Of a DNA stretch of 64,000 nucleotides, positions 12,401-27,400 are shown in pieces. Positions within the stretch are counted from its first letter, which is position 1; each line of letters begins with the position of its first letter. This stretch comes from Haberlea rhodopensis (lineage: Eukaryota > Streptophyta > Magnoliopsida > Lamiales > Gesneriaceae). The notes below the pieces were generated by a model. That model worked only from the letters and a program-made list of their open reading frames with translations. It ran no database searches and had not been told where the DNA came from. The position numbers and the translations under genes were made by a program. The stretch is taken from contig CAJQUN010000052.1 of assembly GCA_907163345.1 (NCBI GenBank), positions 1,550,001-1,614,000 on the forward strand, in the 5' to 3' direction.

Positions 12401-15400
12401 AGTGGATAAGACATTTGTAAATTGTAAAGGCAGCAACTGGTTTTCCTTCACTGAATCCAAGATTTTCAGCAATGCACCTGAAGAGAGCATCTATATTTTC
12501 CTGGGAAAACATTTCACGAATTATCAATCAACTAGTGCAAATTTCCCTACCTGAACCAGATATTCCAATCCTTGACAAGGGAGGCCCAAAATACATAAGA
12601 CTACCAAACATTAAACTTTTTAAAACAGTTTGCTCACAAAAGAAACTGGTGTCACTCGAATCCAAGAGCTACATCCTGGGAAACCAACTACAGACGTGAA
12701 ATTTACCTATAACTACTACTTGCAACAAAACAGTCTTAATACAAGTTCAAGCAGGTCTAAGACCAACATACACCTTATGCATATACATAAATGCATATTT
12801 CGAGGTTTAAAACTTAAAAGTGAATGATCGATCCATTAAGACCTATGAAACTTCTCTTTTTGAAGCACATATGAAAAAGCTTCACCTAGAATATCACGCA
12901 AATCCCTCAAATTTTGTCATACCAGGAGGTTATGCTTCTTTGCATGCCCATTCATTTCAAGTTGAGTATATCCCAAATTCCCAGTACTTACTCTTACTAA
13001 AGCAGGTGAAAGGAGAAAACAGGAACAAAAGCTAGATAGCTAACACATTAACATACATGTTGCCTTTCGATGTTGGATCTCCTCATCTTATCGTCAGATT
13101 CACTCCCAAATTTCTTGGTGGGTGTTGCACTTTGGGGTTCCTGTATTAACCTCTAGACAAGATAAAGAAGAGAGTAGATGTAACATTATGTCTAATCAAG
13201 CAAAACGTGCAAACAAGTGTTATTTTTACAGTCCACTTACATGTATACCGTTCTCCACAGGCTGCAAAAAGAAAGAATCAAGGTGAGGAACAACCTACAG
13301 TAAATTCAGAAGCACGAGTGAGATATTCAACGACCTCCTAACCTGAATTGTTTGAACTGGATGTCTGGAAAGTTTCCCAGTTGGAGAATTTATCAAAGCT
13401 TGCTGTCGGAGAATATGGTCCTCAATTTCTATATCTGAAAGTTTCTCTTCGAGCCTATATAATTTTTAAGCAAAGGGTATCATGAGTCTGGATCAATAAA
13501 AGTGAAGGAAACGAATCTGGGGTCTGGGAGATTTAGAAGCTAAATACAAGACTATGGAAATAAATGCAAAAAAAATGAGAAGCCACTAAAGTAACAACCT
13601 TTGCATTGCAGTCTTTAACTGAATAATCTTTGACTCTGCCTCCAAATTTTGCCTTAATCGCTCCTCGCTGATCTTGCTAGTTTCCTCAAATATTTTCTCT
13701 GTTTCATCTATCTTATTTTCCAGTGAACTAACTAAAGACTGCATAAACAATTTTTAGTACGCAATTATCCATTAGAAGTTGCATACAAGATACCACCAAG
13801 GAATAATAAACTTGATCTCATGGATTCACCTTCAGCTTCTCATTTTCAGTCGTTAGCTTATTAACCAGTTCATGATCAAACACGGGCACCTCTTGTAGAA
13901 CAGGAACAGGCTCAGCCACCATCTTTGCCACTTCAAGTTCCTTGATATAAAATTCTTTAGTTTCCATAAACTGCAACTTCATTTCCTCTAAAGCAGATTG
14001 TAATTTTGTAGTTTCCTGATTTTTGGTTTCCTCAATGTCAGCCTAAGAGAACAAATTCAAAAGTTAGGGTTATGAGATGTCGTCTTGCTCCTTCATGGTC
14101 TCATAGAGAAAAAGAAGCACAACCCAAACCAAACTTTCACAAGAAGAATGTAGGAAATTTCAAATTTAAATTAAAACAAAACATTACTCTCATTCGTCTC
14201 TCCAACTGCAATCTCCAAGTTAATTCTTCAACTTGCTTTTCTAGCTTGCTTTTGGCTTCACGAAGTGCACCAGTTTCCCTTGCAGCCTGACACAGACCAA
14301 GAAAACCTATTGGATTTAACACCATCATTTTCAAAGCTAACGAAACAAATTGACAAAGTGAGTGCTATGAACAAATTTGGGCACTTACAAATTCATAACT
14401 GAAACTATTTAGGAAATAAAAAAACTAAAATCATATTATCGCACAACAGACAATAAATGTTGGCTTCAAGCTGAGCGCTAAAATAACAAACTATGATTAA
14501 CTAACAGTGCAGATACCTTATTGTTACAGAAAGTAAAAATGCCAAAACTACTTAATGACCCTTTTTATCTACTTCAATCGAACTTTTGAATGCTTCATAA
14601 AAGGATGTAAACAAATCAAATAGATCTTTGAAAATTTCCAAAAGTCTCACCAATTTAAGCTTGCGCAATTCTATTCGAGCAATTCTTGCTCTCCAGGCAC
14701 ATTGAGTAGCAATTACTGCGACCTTCAACCTTGTGTATTGGCAGCGACCCAAGTATCCTCGCCAATGACTCTGGAATAAATGCCATCACAGAGGGACCAC
14801 TGATTAATTTACAGCGGTTTAAGACCATATAATGAACAAAAAATTTCTGGTACGCAAAAGAGAATGAACTAGACCGATAAATAAACAGAATTCTAAACTC
14901 TAAATTGTAGTATATAGTTTAGAGCAAGTCACTAAACAAGGCAATATCTAAGAAAACCTCAAATAGTCTGCATAGCACAAGATAAATTCAGTATAGAATA
15001 AATTAGAAGATTTGTGTTACAAGTAAACTACATATTTTCAAAATCAAATACGCTACGATACATTTCCAATGCAAACCGAAAGGATAAGTTGGCTCCGGCA
15101 TTGATCAAAATGCGGTAAACTTTTTCCCGTTCAAAAAAGATCTCATAGTTCTGCTCATCTCATCATGTATCTGACGTAACTCGCAATCACAATTCATGGT
15201 TTTAACAGGCAAATCAAACACAGCATCATATTAAACAAAGTTTGCTATCATTCTTTCGCATTAAAAGTGTGCAGGAGTGATTCTGTATAATCCAATACAC
15301 AATGTGAAGTAACGTAAATTAAATCAGATGAGTTATTGGCAGACGACATCTGAGAATAATCAAAGATGCAATTAAACTGTTGGAAATATCATTTCAGTTT

Positions 15401-18400
15401 GAAGATATTTTATTATTCCAATTTAATTACACTTTAATTGTGATTTTCGTAATTACATTAAATTTTGAATCGACATGTTTACCTATAATTTTAATATTCT
15501 GAAACTTTATAAAAACTATGTAGTCATAGTTTTATATCAAGAACAAATCAATACGAACTCCTCCCAAATTCCCTGTTTTTTACATCAACTTCCATCAAGT
15601 TAGAGGCAGTTGTAAAAAGCTCTCAACTCTAATTTTCAATTTGTCGTTAATGGAATGAAAACGTCACAACCATTATATCTAAATCAATAGATCGAGTATA
15701 AGAAAAGCTAGAGTAACGTCAGTAAAACAAGAAATCATGGTTATACAGATCCTTATAACTGAGTGGAAAGAAGTGATCCACGTGTCAATTGCATCTTGTT
15801 TGTGCAAGAATGTTACCTGGATGGTTATAGCAGCATTAGTTTGCTTTCTAAGTCGAAGCTCATCACGAGCAACCATCGCCCGCATTCCCGCTTGAATTAG
15901 AATAGCAGAGAAGCACAACAATTCATAAGCTTTTCTTGCCATAAACATGCGTGCAGCTTTCTGCATTGTCAAAGCTGCAGTTTCTCTCCGCCTAAGCTCA
16001 AAAAGTAAGCGTGCGACTAGTCCTGATAGCTCAAAGAAAATAATACACTGACCTGAGGAACTAGTATGATGCTTTGGAATAACTCTAGAACACTAACTTA
16101 GATAAAATTACAAAAATCATCAGACACCAACAAATACCTCTACACAGAGTTTGAATTTGTACTGCTGCATTACACAATGAGATGAAGTTCTTACGGGCCA
16201 AATATGAAAGGAATTTTCTCTGTATAATGCACGCCGATCTTCCAAGGACCTGACTCCGGCGAGAATCTAGTTCTGCCATCTGACCAGCTCGAAGAAACAC
16301 TTTTGTTTTTCCAATCTTTGAAATGAGATGTGATGAGCAAATTTTTTGGTTGTCTTTCCGATATATAATGGCAAAAAATAAGTACAAGATTCTAAACAAA
16401 ATGTCCCTACGGGGCAGTAGAAAAGAGTCTGAAATCTATTTTAATATTCTGCAAGCATAAGCCACATAGTTGGTACAAGTAGTCACCATGCAACGAGATT
16501 TATGAACAAATTGCTTCCTAAATGAGCATGTTAAGGAAACTGTTATTTACTCTGAGCATGTGCAAAGACCAGCTCTACATAAAGTACCTGATAACCTTGA
16601 AGGCCGACCTTCTCCAGAAGAATTCGACACGCTGTGGCCTCATCATAACTATCAAAAGCACAAGGAGCATTTGAAATTCAGCATGAAAGTCAACATCATG
16701 CAATCCAAGAACCTTATTGTAAACATTAAAAACTAAGCCCATGTTTGGTTTCATATCCGGAGCTTTTAAGAATCTGTTTTCTGAAAAAATTTCTGTGGAA
16801 TGAAATGTATATTTAGTTCTGTCTTTGACTGAGATATGTTTCATTCGTTTTACAACAAATGTCATGCCAGGCATATAGGGATAACTTGGGTTATTTAACT
16901 TCTTAATAAGTTCGTCAGGTATTTTGAAATTGACAGAGATAGCTGACTGGGTTAGGATAAAATTTAAAAATCGAATAGTTTTGAAGAGTTATGAAATATT
17001 AAATTAGAAATAATGACTGTATAGAAAATGTAAAATATAATGGCAATGTACTTTGAGAAATGAATTGAAATGGGGTGAAACTGTGTTGTTTTTATTTCCA
17101 GAAAGCAAAGACAATGTTCTCAAAGGAAAGAAAACATAGCCCAGGAGACTTGAGAAATCGAGAAAGTATGTCAAATTGCATCTTAACGGCAAAAAAGGTG
17201 AGGGATAACTCAACGATGCAGCCTAGACTGATTTAAGCAAAAAAAAGCGCAAGGGAAACAGCTGGTTTAGGCTTATAGACACTATTTAATATTTAGGTAC
17301 CAAAAAGGCAAAAACTAAGGACTAAACACAAACCATGGATGACAGCTTTAGGTAAGCTCTTAAAAATCTGACCATCCTGACTATAAAATCTCAGAAACCC
17401 AATCCCAAATGGAGAAAATTAGAGAGAGCTCAGAGATGAGAGCAAAAATGATCCATCTCTCAGAGAGTGTCCAGCAACTTACATTGAAGGATGTAAGCAA
17501 GAATTAAAAATAATTCTACTGCCATTAAAATATGAACTAAATATGCTATAACAGGAAGCATTATAAAAACGCAAGAGCCAGTAAAGAGTTTGAGATGCAT
17601 TCATACAATTTGATCTGAGAATATTCACCGCATCTTACAGGATTGTAAACAGCTTGAAGAGCGAAACTCTTATAATGGTGCACAGTGCACTGAATGTAAA
17701 TGTATTCCACCCACAATATGAATAAGACATTTATATAAAACAGTACCAATGGTTGGTAAAAGTACCTTCCTTTTGATACACAAGGCTCAAGGATTTTAAA
17801 ACGGTTTAAAAATTCATCAAAAGCTTTTTGAGTGGGATATCCAGAACAACTGATCCTGATTGCCTCCATTACTCCCTGAAAACAATTTATCAATTTCAGA
17901 ATTCTAGCAAACAGAGAAATCGAGCAGAGGAAAATATGATAATTATGGTGGCGACAATGCCTGTGCTGCCTGTCATTGACTAATTGTTATGCTGCTTGAA
18001 AGCACCAGTACTAGATATACTAAACTACTAAACTCACCCCACAGCGAAGTTGCTGCAGCACGTTAGAATTTTCAAATATAGAAGGCTTCAGAAGATTATT
18101 AGGCTTCACACAGCGAATGTAATGTGGCTCTGTTGCACTAAGCGTCTCAAGCAAAGCTTGCAGTTGTTGCTGTATAATATATGTGAGTGTTGAAAATGGA
18201 CATAAGTAAAAAAAAAGTTATTCCCATGCCGAACGACTTAGAATAAAATGAACCTTAAATCGAGAACCAATCGAAGAGAACTTTGATGATTTGGAAGATT
18301 CCTCGGGTAATGGTGGGAATAGGCCAGAAACAAAGGAACAATTTGACGAGCCAAGGAGCAACTGATGCTCTGCAACAACATAGTCTTTGTTCTTATCCAA

Positions 18401-21400
18401 AAACAATTCTGTCTGATAAGTGACCTGAAATCAGAGTACACGCCATGAACCTTGCATCTAAGCAGCAACTGGTTTTTCGTGCAAAATACTCTTAACTCAC
18501 AGATAGGTACATACATCACCAGCATAATGACAAATGGTGAAATCTGTTCGCGACAACTTAGGCTTGATAACGCGCTTATGATCTTTAAATGTCTGGTACA
18601 ATTTTTCGGCGAAAGTCACATGTGTAGATTTCGGAAACATACTAAAAGAAATGAGAACAGTGAGAATTTTATGCACGGTAAAATTTTCATTACTTCTGAT
18701 TCCACTAATATTATAAGATAGAGTATATGCATATAATAAAAAAAAAAGAGTATACACATACCAAGCCTCATCAATAAGAGCAATAATGCCACCAGGTTTC
18801 TGAGAGAGTACAGAATGAATTAGAAATTTATTCATAAAGGAGTACATTTATGATCAACCACGGAGCACCATTCGCAGATAGTAAAACTCACAGACTAACA
18901 GAAGTTTACAATTCCAAATGGGGATGAACATAACAATGCAAATGTGGCATCAGAGAACCATAATTACGAATACATCAAATCATTCATCTCTAGATAGTTG
19001 CACTGATATACACAATGCAATTTAAAACTTAAAAGATGAATTACAAACACCAAACTTCTTATAAAACATCTGGTAATCTTTAACAATAACTACAAATACA
19101 TCAAATCATTCATCTCTAGATATTTGCATTGATAAGTGAAGGACTACAAAGGTCACAAAGATATACACAATGCAATTTAAAACTTAAGATGAATTCAAAT
19201 ACCAAACTTCTAATAAAACATATAAACAACAACACAGAGATGAATACTCCACAACTACTTTCTCTTCATTGATTTCTATGTATCAAGCAAAAACATAGAA
19301 TAGGATTGATAGATCCTAAAATCCTGTAGAACCTTATCATATCATATAGTCAAACATCTAGACGATAAAAAATGAAGAGTGTTCAGGAAAAAGAAACAGT
19401 GTTAAAAAAGTACGGATTTAAATTAATAAAAAACATTAACTTTTTTAATGCTTTAGAAAAAACATGAGAAAACATATCACATTCAATGGAATTAAGCTAA
19501 AAACTCCATGATATTTCTGATTTGTAAACATTTTCGAGAACGAGACATGTGTCTATTTATTGATTAAGTACGATATATGAACATTTTTTTCAATGCTGGC
19601 ACAACTGATCACAACCACCATTACAATCGTTACCGTCGTAATCATCATCATTCAAGCCTTAGTCTCAATATAGTTGGTCAGTTAAATGAAATGTTTGAAA
19701 TTAAAACATCCATAACTTCCAAATCACTAAACTCATGCGTAAATTGTTACGGACCAAAGTTTGCTAACCCAAACCAATATAGGAATGGGCCAGCAGAGTG
19801 AGCATAATTTTTTTTTTTTGATCGGAAAAAAGCATAATATATAAAAGAGTACCAGAGGTACTACGAAAGTTTATAAAAAGCGAGCAGGCTCGCACAGACC
19901 CAAAAAGAAACAGAAATTAAAAAAGATCAAGAAGCTAATAAGCAAATCCTAGGCTCAGAAACCCAGTCCGACAGTACATAAGCGAAACTAAGACCGCTTC
20001 TATGTCTAATCCAATATAACCGCCAACCATATAGTCAACCAACCCATTCTCCCTCTTCTTCGCTCCCAAAGCCCTTTGTGCTGCAGTAAGTGAGAAGCCG
20101 GATTGTCCGGAAGAACAAGATTGACTCTCAACCACCTGTAACATTTCATCCATAACGCGTAGGAATCCGAGCACCTGAACAAAAGATGATATGTAGTCTC
20201 CTCCAGTTGATGACAAAGAACGCACAGATCTGGGATCGGGCCTTGGATAACATTACGTTTCCGTAAGTTTACCTTGGTCGGAATTCTGTCTTTAAATACC
20301 CGCCAAGCAAACGCTCCAACTTTTTTCGGAGCCAAAGTCTTCCAGATATCCTCATAAATCAAAACAGATTCATCATCAAGAACTTCATCCTCTGCAAAAA
20401 TACCGTAAGCCGATCGAACAGAGTAGCAATTGTTATCTTCAAGGCGCCACTCCCATGTGTCTTCCTTGTCTTGGTCCAAAGTTGACCTGTCAATAAAATT
20501 GATTAACAAAGCAAAAACATCTAACTCCCAGTCGAATAGCTCCCGCCTCCAATCCCAGCGCCAAATCCAAATACCTTCCACCCACCCCCCCCATATTCCC
20601 TAATAAGATGTCTCTATCCCGCGCTATAGATGCAAGTCTTGGAAACTTTTCTTCCAGGCTTACCTCCCCCACCCAGATATCCGAACAGAATTTCGTCCCT
20701 AGACCATTCCCTACCCTACGAAACACCCCCCCCCCCCAAAAACCACCCCGAATGATCCAAGAAAGTATTCTTTAAAAGATCTCTCCACCACACCGACTGC
20801 ATCCCCCTCAACCCCCCTCTCCCTGACACAATCTCTCGCCAGTTAAGATTACCATATTTAGAGGACAAAACCTGCAACCACAAAGCATTCCCCCCCCTTA
20901 ATAATGTCCCACCCCCATTTGCCTAATAACGCTTTATTAAAAAAATCCAGGTTTCGAACCCCCAAACCCCCCATTTTCTTAGATTTGCAAACCACCTCCC
21001 ATTTGACCCATGCCACTTTCCGACAAGTTTCCCCACCCCCCACAAGAAGGTTGATTGAATTGAACGAAATTTGGAAAAGATAGCTTTTGGGGCGCGAAAC
21101 AGGGTGAAGTAATAGACCGGTAACGAAGACAGCATGGCATTCAGTAGAACCATCCGGCCCCCAAAGGGTAGGCATTTATCATCCCAGGCCGCCAGTCCTT
21201 TTCGAATTTTCTCCAAGATCGGATCCCAAGACGCACATCTCCTCGGATTTAATCCCATCGGGATACCCAGATACTTAAAAGGCACGTTCCCCACTTTACA
21301 ATTCAGCACACCCGCCATCGCATCTAATTGAACCGGATCTACATTAATGCCGATTAAACTGCTCTTAATGAAATTAATCTTCAAACCCGATATCAATTCA

Positions 21401-24400
21401 AATATGCGAAGCACCCCTTTGAATGTTCTGACATTTTCCATTGTGGCCTCTCCAAACAGAACCGTGTCGTCAGCGTACTGAAGATGGGAAATCGGTATGT
21501 TGTTCCTACCCACTTTGCACTCCGCCCAGGCATTAGTCTCCACCGCCTTGTGTACCAATTTGGACAGCGCCTCGGCCACTAAGATAAACAGAAAAGGGGA
21601 TAAAGGATCCCCTTGCCTCAGTCCCCGCTTCATTTCTAATTCCAAAGTTGGGCTCCCATTAATAAGAATAGACGATTTCGCACTGGTGACACATTCCATA
21701 ATCCAGGACCTCCATTTGTCAGAGAAATTCATTAACCGCATGACCTCGTCAAGGAAACCCCAACGTACTGAGTCGTAGGCTTTCTCAAAGTCCACCTTGA
21801 AGAGTATACCTGTCCCTTTGGTCCGCTTCCACTCGTCGACCATCTCATTTATGATAATAACCCATCCAGTATATGCCTGTTCCCCACAAACGCCGTTTGG
21901 GTGGCAGATATCACCCTATCCAATACCTTGCTTAATCTATTTGCTAGAAGCTTTGCCAATACTTTATACACGCATCCAATGAGGGATATCGGTCGATACT
22001 CCCCAATCTTGACAGGGCTTTCCGATTTAGGCACCAAGACGATAAAAGAGGGGTTGCCCCCCTTAACAATCTTGCCATTCCTATGGAATTCAGATAGGAA
22101 CCGCATGAAATCGTCCTTGACGACATGCCAAAACTCTTTGATAAACCTGAAGTTGAATCCATCAGGACCAGGACTTTTGGAGCTCTCGCAGCACCACACC
22201 GCCTTTTTTACCGCTTCCTCTCCGAATTCAGAAGTAAGAATCCAGTTGTCCAAATCACTTAACGGAGTAAAGCTAATGTCGGAAAGTCGAGGTCTAATCC
22301 ATTCGTCCTGCTGGAACCGCTGCGCGAAATAGCTCTGGACCCCGCTCTTTACCCCTGTCACAGTATCCACCCACTGGCCATCAATCTCGATTCCCACTAA
22401 TTCGTTCTTCTTCTGTCTCTTGTTCACGAATTTATGAAAGAATCTTGAGTTTACATCTCCGTTTTGAAGCCACCTGATTCTAGACTTCTGAAAAAGTAGT
22501 GAGTCCTTGTTCCTGATTTGTCCTAGTAGAGTTACCAAATCATTCCTTCTTAAAGCCACCTCATCAGAGTGCAGAGCACTTCGATCCGCGATTGCATCCC
22601 ATTCCATAATCTTTGCTCGAGACTCTTCAATTCTGACATCCACAGAACCGAACACCTCCTTATTCCAACCTCTGAGCTTATCCTTCAGCATTTTAAATTT
22701 TTCTTTCAGAACAAAACCCCCCCAGCCCTGAACTCGGAAATCACTCCAACTTCTTTCGACAAATACTTTGAATTCCGGATGTTGCAACCACGAATCAATT
22801 ACCCTGAAAGGTTTGGGTCCCCAGTCCTCAACGAATGATTTCAACACAATGGCACAATGATCTGACACACTCCTATTGATGCCCCGCTGGATTTGGTTAG
22901 GCCATTCTTCAACCCACTTATCAGATAGGAGGAATCTGTCCAGCCTGCTAACACAAGAACCATCTGCTCGGTACCACGTGAACTTTCTACCTACCAGCGG
23001 TAAGTCTACTAATCCCAACCCACAGATGAATTCATCAAAATCCCTGCATTCTCGATCATTGCTATTCATATTTCGTCCCCGCCTCTCGAAGCGACTTCGT
23101 ATCGCATTGAAATCCCCACAGATGCACCAACGCTCATCTGGGAGATCCTGTATCTTAGTTTCCAAAATCTTCCATAGGTCTTTTTTGGAACTCGGGTCAC
23201 ACGGGGAATAGACATTGACGACATGGCATTTGACTCGATCAACTCCCCAATATCCTTCCACTCCCAATATACCATCTTCTCCCCAACAGTTATCCATCGA
23301 AAAGCACCCTTTCTTCCAAATGCAAAGTAGTCCCCCGCCAGCTCCCATTGCGCCCTTGAAGACCCAATCAAAATCTCCGTCACCCCATAGTGACTCACAT
23401 AGCTTCCTACTGACGACCTCCATCTTCGTCTCTTGAATGCACAGGAAATCAATCCTCTCTCGTACGACAAACTCTCGTAAATCCCTAATCTTAACCCTCC
23501 CCCCCAACCCTCTTATATTATATGTTGCAAGGATCATAAAAACCTGTTCGGAACCCCCGGCTCAGCAACTTCGTTCAATTTATCTCGAAGTGCCCCTTTG
23601 TCTCGAATTTTCATATCGACTAACTTTCCGATTATTTTGTGCTCATTTCCCACCGCCTCGAGCCCCAGATTCTTGCCTAAATTCCAAATATCCGTTGCTT
23701 CCCGCAGTAAAGCCTCATCTTGCAGTACCGGAGAGCATCTTGCTAGCCGTGCAGTATTCAATGCGGCTGAGGCAGAAGGCGAAGATCCTATTCGATTTTC
23801 CTGTGCTAACTTCAACTCAAGTGCATTCACCTCCCCATTGGTGCTCTCTATCCGCGTGGGAGGTGCATCTTCTTCCTCGCACATGTCCTTAATGAAGCAC
23901 TTCCATTTCCCGTGGTCCGCCTTTTTCTTTGCCTTCAGGTTTCTTTTCCGTAACTGTCTTTTGTATCTCTGAAGGCCTTTCCCATTCCTCCGGGAGTATT
24001 GAAAGAGAGGCTCTGGGGAAGAATCCATGACGATTGGCGAATTTTTCGACTGATTTTGGACTGACTTGGATATTCCTTTGCCGCCCGCCATGAACAACTC
24101 TGATGGTTGGCTATCGCAAGGTTGCTCTTGTCCTTTCGCCTTCGAACCTTCCTCCACACCTTGTCCTGCGAGAAATTGCACGGTACCATGCTCTTTGTCT
24201 GGCGACGTCAAGCAATCCTCCTCAGCTCTTTCGCACATGAAATGCTCGGGACCTATTTCAGGCGGTTCCTCCCGTAGCCCCTGACTACAGCTTTTGTAAA
24301 GATTGGTGTGAATTTCCGCAATCAGTCCCCCTTCCAAAGACGACTGAGGGACCACCACATCAAAGTAGTCCGTTTCTGAAACAGAAGATTCCGAATTTCC

Positions 24401-27400
24401 AATAGGAAATTTTGGCCAGCCTGAGTTCATTTGCGCATGTGGGTAGTGCTCGACCCTTTCCTTGGGATATATGTCCTCCAATACTCTAATGACAAACACC
24501 GAACCGTCAATGTTAACTCTGATCGTTCAGTTAATAAATTCCTGACGTGGTGTGTCTATCATTAGTCGTGCAATCTCCAGACTATCTCTGTGTAGTGTTT
24601 CCTTGTTGATATTTATCAATCTACCCAACGAAACTGAAAGCAGCTCAAAGAATCTCGGGCACCAAGCTTCGGCCGGGATGCCCGAGCATCTGACCCATGT
24701 TTCTCTTGTTGGTGAGATCGCCCTATCACTCCACGTAGAGATATCCTGAAACCATAAGTCTAACCAATTTTTCTCCTCTATCAGGATCTGCGCAAGTTTA
24801 TCCTCCCGTTCGTGGAAGATTTTTTTTTTGATCAGACAAATATAATATTATATAATAGTTTGTGCGAGAAGCACAACAAAGTTATTACATAAAATAAAAT
24901 ACCGAAAAGCCTAGTGATTCTAGGATACTAAACTGCTGACAAACATACTAACGGTTCCCGTCTCCAATCAACAAATGAGTACAAAAATTTATCATTTCCT
25001 CTATTTGTTATCCAAAACCACGATCGATAAATGAGTAGTTCCAATAAATCTTCTTCCTTGTTCTCTCGACCTTGGAAGCATAAATTGTTTCGATGAAGCC
25101 AAATCGTCCATAATACTGTGCTCCAGATCGTCCTCCAAGCTTTCCTTCCCCTTTTTCTTGTCCATAATCCTTGATGATGCAAATAATGAGAAACGGACTC
25201 CGTTGTTAATACCGTAGTGAATCCTAGCCATCTGTAGCACTTCATCCATAAGTCATATGACGCTTTGCAGCCAAAAAACAAGTGTTGAGATGTCTCCTCC
25301 GTTAAGAGGCATTTTGCACAGTTCCCCGCCTCTTCTCCCATGAGTATGTTCCTTTGACGTAGATTTGCTCTTGTCGGTAGTCTGTCTCGAATCACCCTCC
25401 AAGTAAATGCCGCCACCTTGGAAGGTGTCAGAGTCTCCCAAATAGACTGATATGTCTCTGATAATTGTGCATCAAGCGTTGAGTCATCCATCATCACGGC
25501 ATAAGCTGATTGAACAGAGTATCGTTTGGAATCGTCATTGTGCCATATCCATAAATCCTCTTGTTCCGGTGTCAAGATATACCTGTCCAACAAAGCAACC
25601 ATTTGAAATACTTCAAAGTCCCTCTCCAATAAGTCCCTTCTCCAGTCCCAACGCCATTCCCATACCCCCTCCACCCATACCCCCATCTGCGCTATAAGAA
25701 TATCTTTATCACGAGCCAAAAGCGCTAATCTAGGAAAAGATTCCTTTAAGCTCTTATTCCCCGTCCAAACATCATTCCAAAATCTTGTTCCCAACCCATT
25801 CCCAACTTTTCTTGTGATCCCTTGTTTAAACCATCTGGAATGATCCTGGAATGTACACTTCAAAATTTCTCGCCACCATGGTGAAACCGAATTGATCCTC
25901 CTCCCCCCCCCCCCTCCCCTTGCTCTAACAGGCTCGAACTATTAAAACCATATCTGGACCGAAGAACCTTCCACCATAAAGTACTGTCATTATTCAAAAT
26001 CCCCCAACCCCATTTCCCCAAAAGGGATTTGTTGAAACGATCCAAGTTTCGCACCCCCAATCCCCCCTTGGATTTCGGTTTGCAGATCTCTGACCATTTA
26101 ACCCAAGCCACTTTCCGGCAACTCTCCCCTCCTCCCCATAAGAAGGCAGTCTGAATGGACTGAAGTTTGTTGAGAATCGTCTTTGGAGCACGATAAAAGG
26201 AGAGGTAATAAATTGGTAAGGAAGTAAGCACAGCATTGAGCAGAATCAATCGACCTCCCATCGACAAACTTTTATCTTCCCATGCCGCCAATCTTTTCCG
26301 GTATTTATCAATCACTGGATTCCAAGTAAGCTTGTTTTTCGGATTCACCCCAATCGGCATCCCTAAATATGTGCAAGGTAATTTACCCACCTTGCAGTGC
26401 ATACTGTCTGCCAATGAACTAATCAAATCATCATCCACATTAATCCCCATTAACTGACTTTTGTGAAAGTTAATTCGTAACCCAGAAAGCAATTCAAAGT
26501 TGCTCAAAATTCCTTTGAAGAACAATGCATTATCCTTTGTTGCCTCACCCACGAGCAATGTGTCATCTGCAAATTGTAGGTGTGATATCATGATCCTATC
26601 CCTGCCCACAAATAGAGGTGTGATTAACTGAATCTGTATGGCTTTTGTAATCAATCTGCTGAGAGCCTCTGCGACAATCACAAACAAGAAAGGAGATAAT
26701 GGATCTCCTTGCCTCAATCCTCTCTGTAACCTAAATTCCTCTGATGGACTTCCATTAATCAAGACCGACGCTGTGGCGCTCGACATGCACTCCATTATCC
26801 ATTGTATCCATTTAGCGTCAAAATTCATCAATTTCATAACATGTTTGAGGAATTTCCAGTCCACCGAATCATATGCCTTTTCAAAATCCACCTTGAGAAT
26901 CATTCCTTTTTTCTTATTCCGTTTCATCTCATCGATCAATTCGTTTCCCACCAGGATTCCGTTCGTGGAAGATGATTACCTGAGAATCTCCGAAGGGTAT
27001 AATTTTTGTATCCGGCAGACCATTCGCCCTGAATTCGTCTTGAACCTGAAGCCTGTGTACCTTATCAACCAATCTACCAACCAGGCAACCCTCAATCCAA
27101 GCCTTTTCCTCCGGTCTAGAGCGAAACATCAGTCCCGACTCTGCTCGAGGCTGAACTTGAGGCTCTTCAAACTTGGGGCGATTTGATGTTTCCTTCGCAA
27201 CCTCAGCGTACGATTTTCATTTCTTTCACTCAACAACTTGCGGTCCAATATCACACCACCATTAGTCTTGCCTGCTGGAGCCTCATTCCTCCGAGGCTTG
27301 TTTGCTCTGAGTTTGTAAGAGCCCAACCAAATCTGGTTCAGCTTATCCTCAACGTCCTCATCAACCGAGGTGGCCTTGAACCTAACAAACCCAAACCGAT

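Larger units (their letters stand above)
24821..26958 (-). mobile_element. Second LINE (LINE B), 5'-truncated, inserted in LINE A
   Basis: LINE B starts inside ORF2 near [12 protein letters not shown] and ends in a T run at 24821 (poly(A) on the minus strand). The 15-bp target duplication CCGTTCGTGGAAGAT is present on both sides (24806-24820 and 26959-26973). Removing the element and one repeat joins LINE A ORF1 in frame. About 2.1 kb long. Confidence 0.93.

Noticed and set aside
21901..22332. Plus-strand ORFs across LINE A and LINE B
   Set aside because: They are antisense shadows of the LINE proteins.
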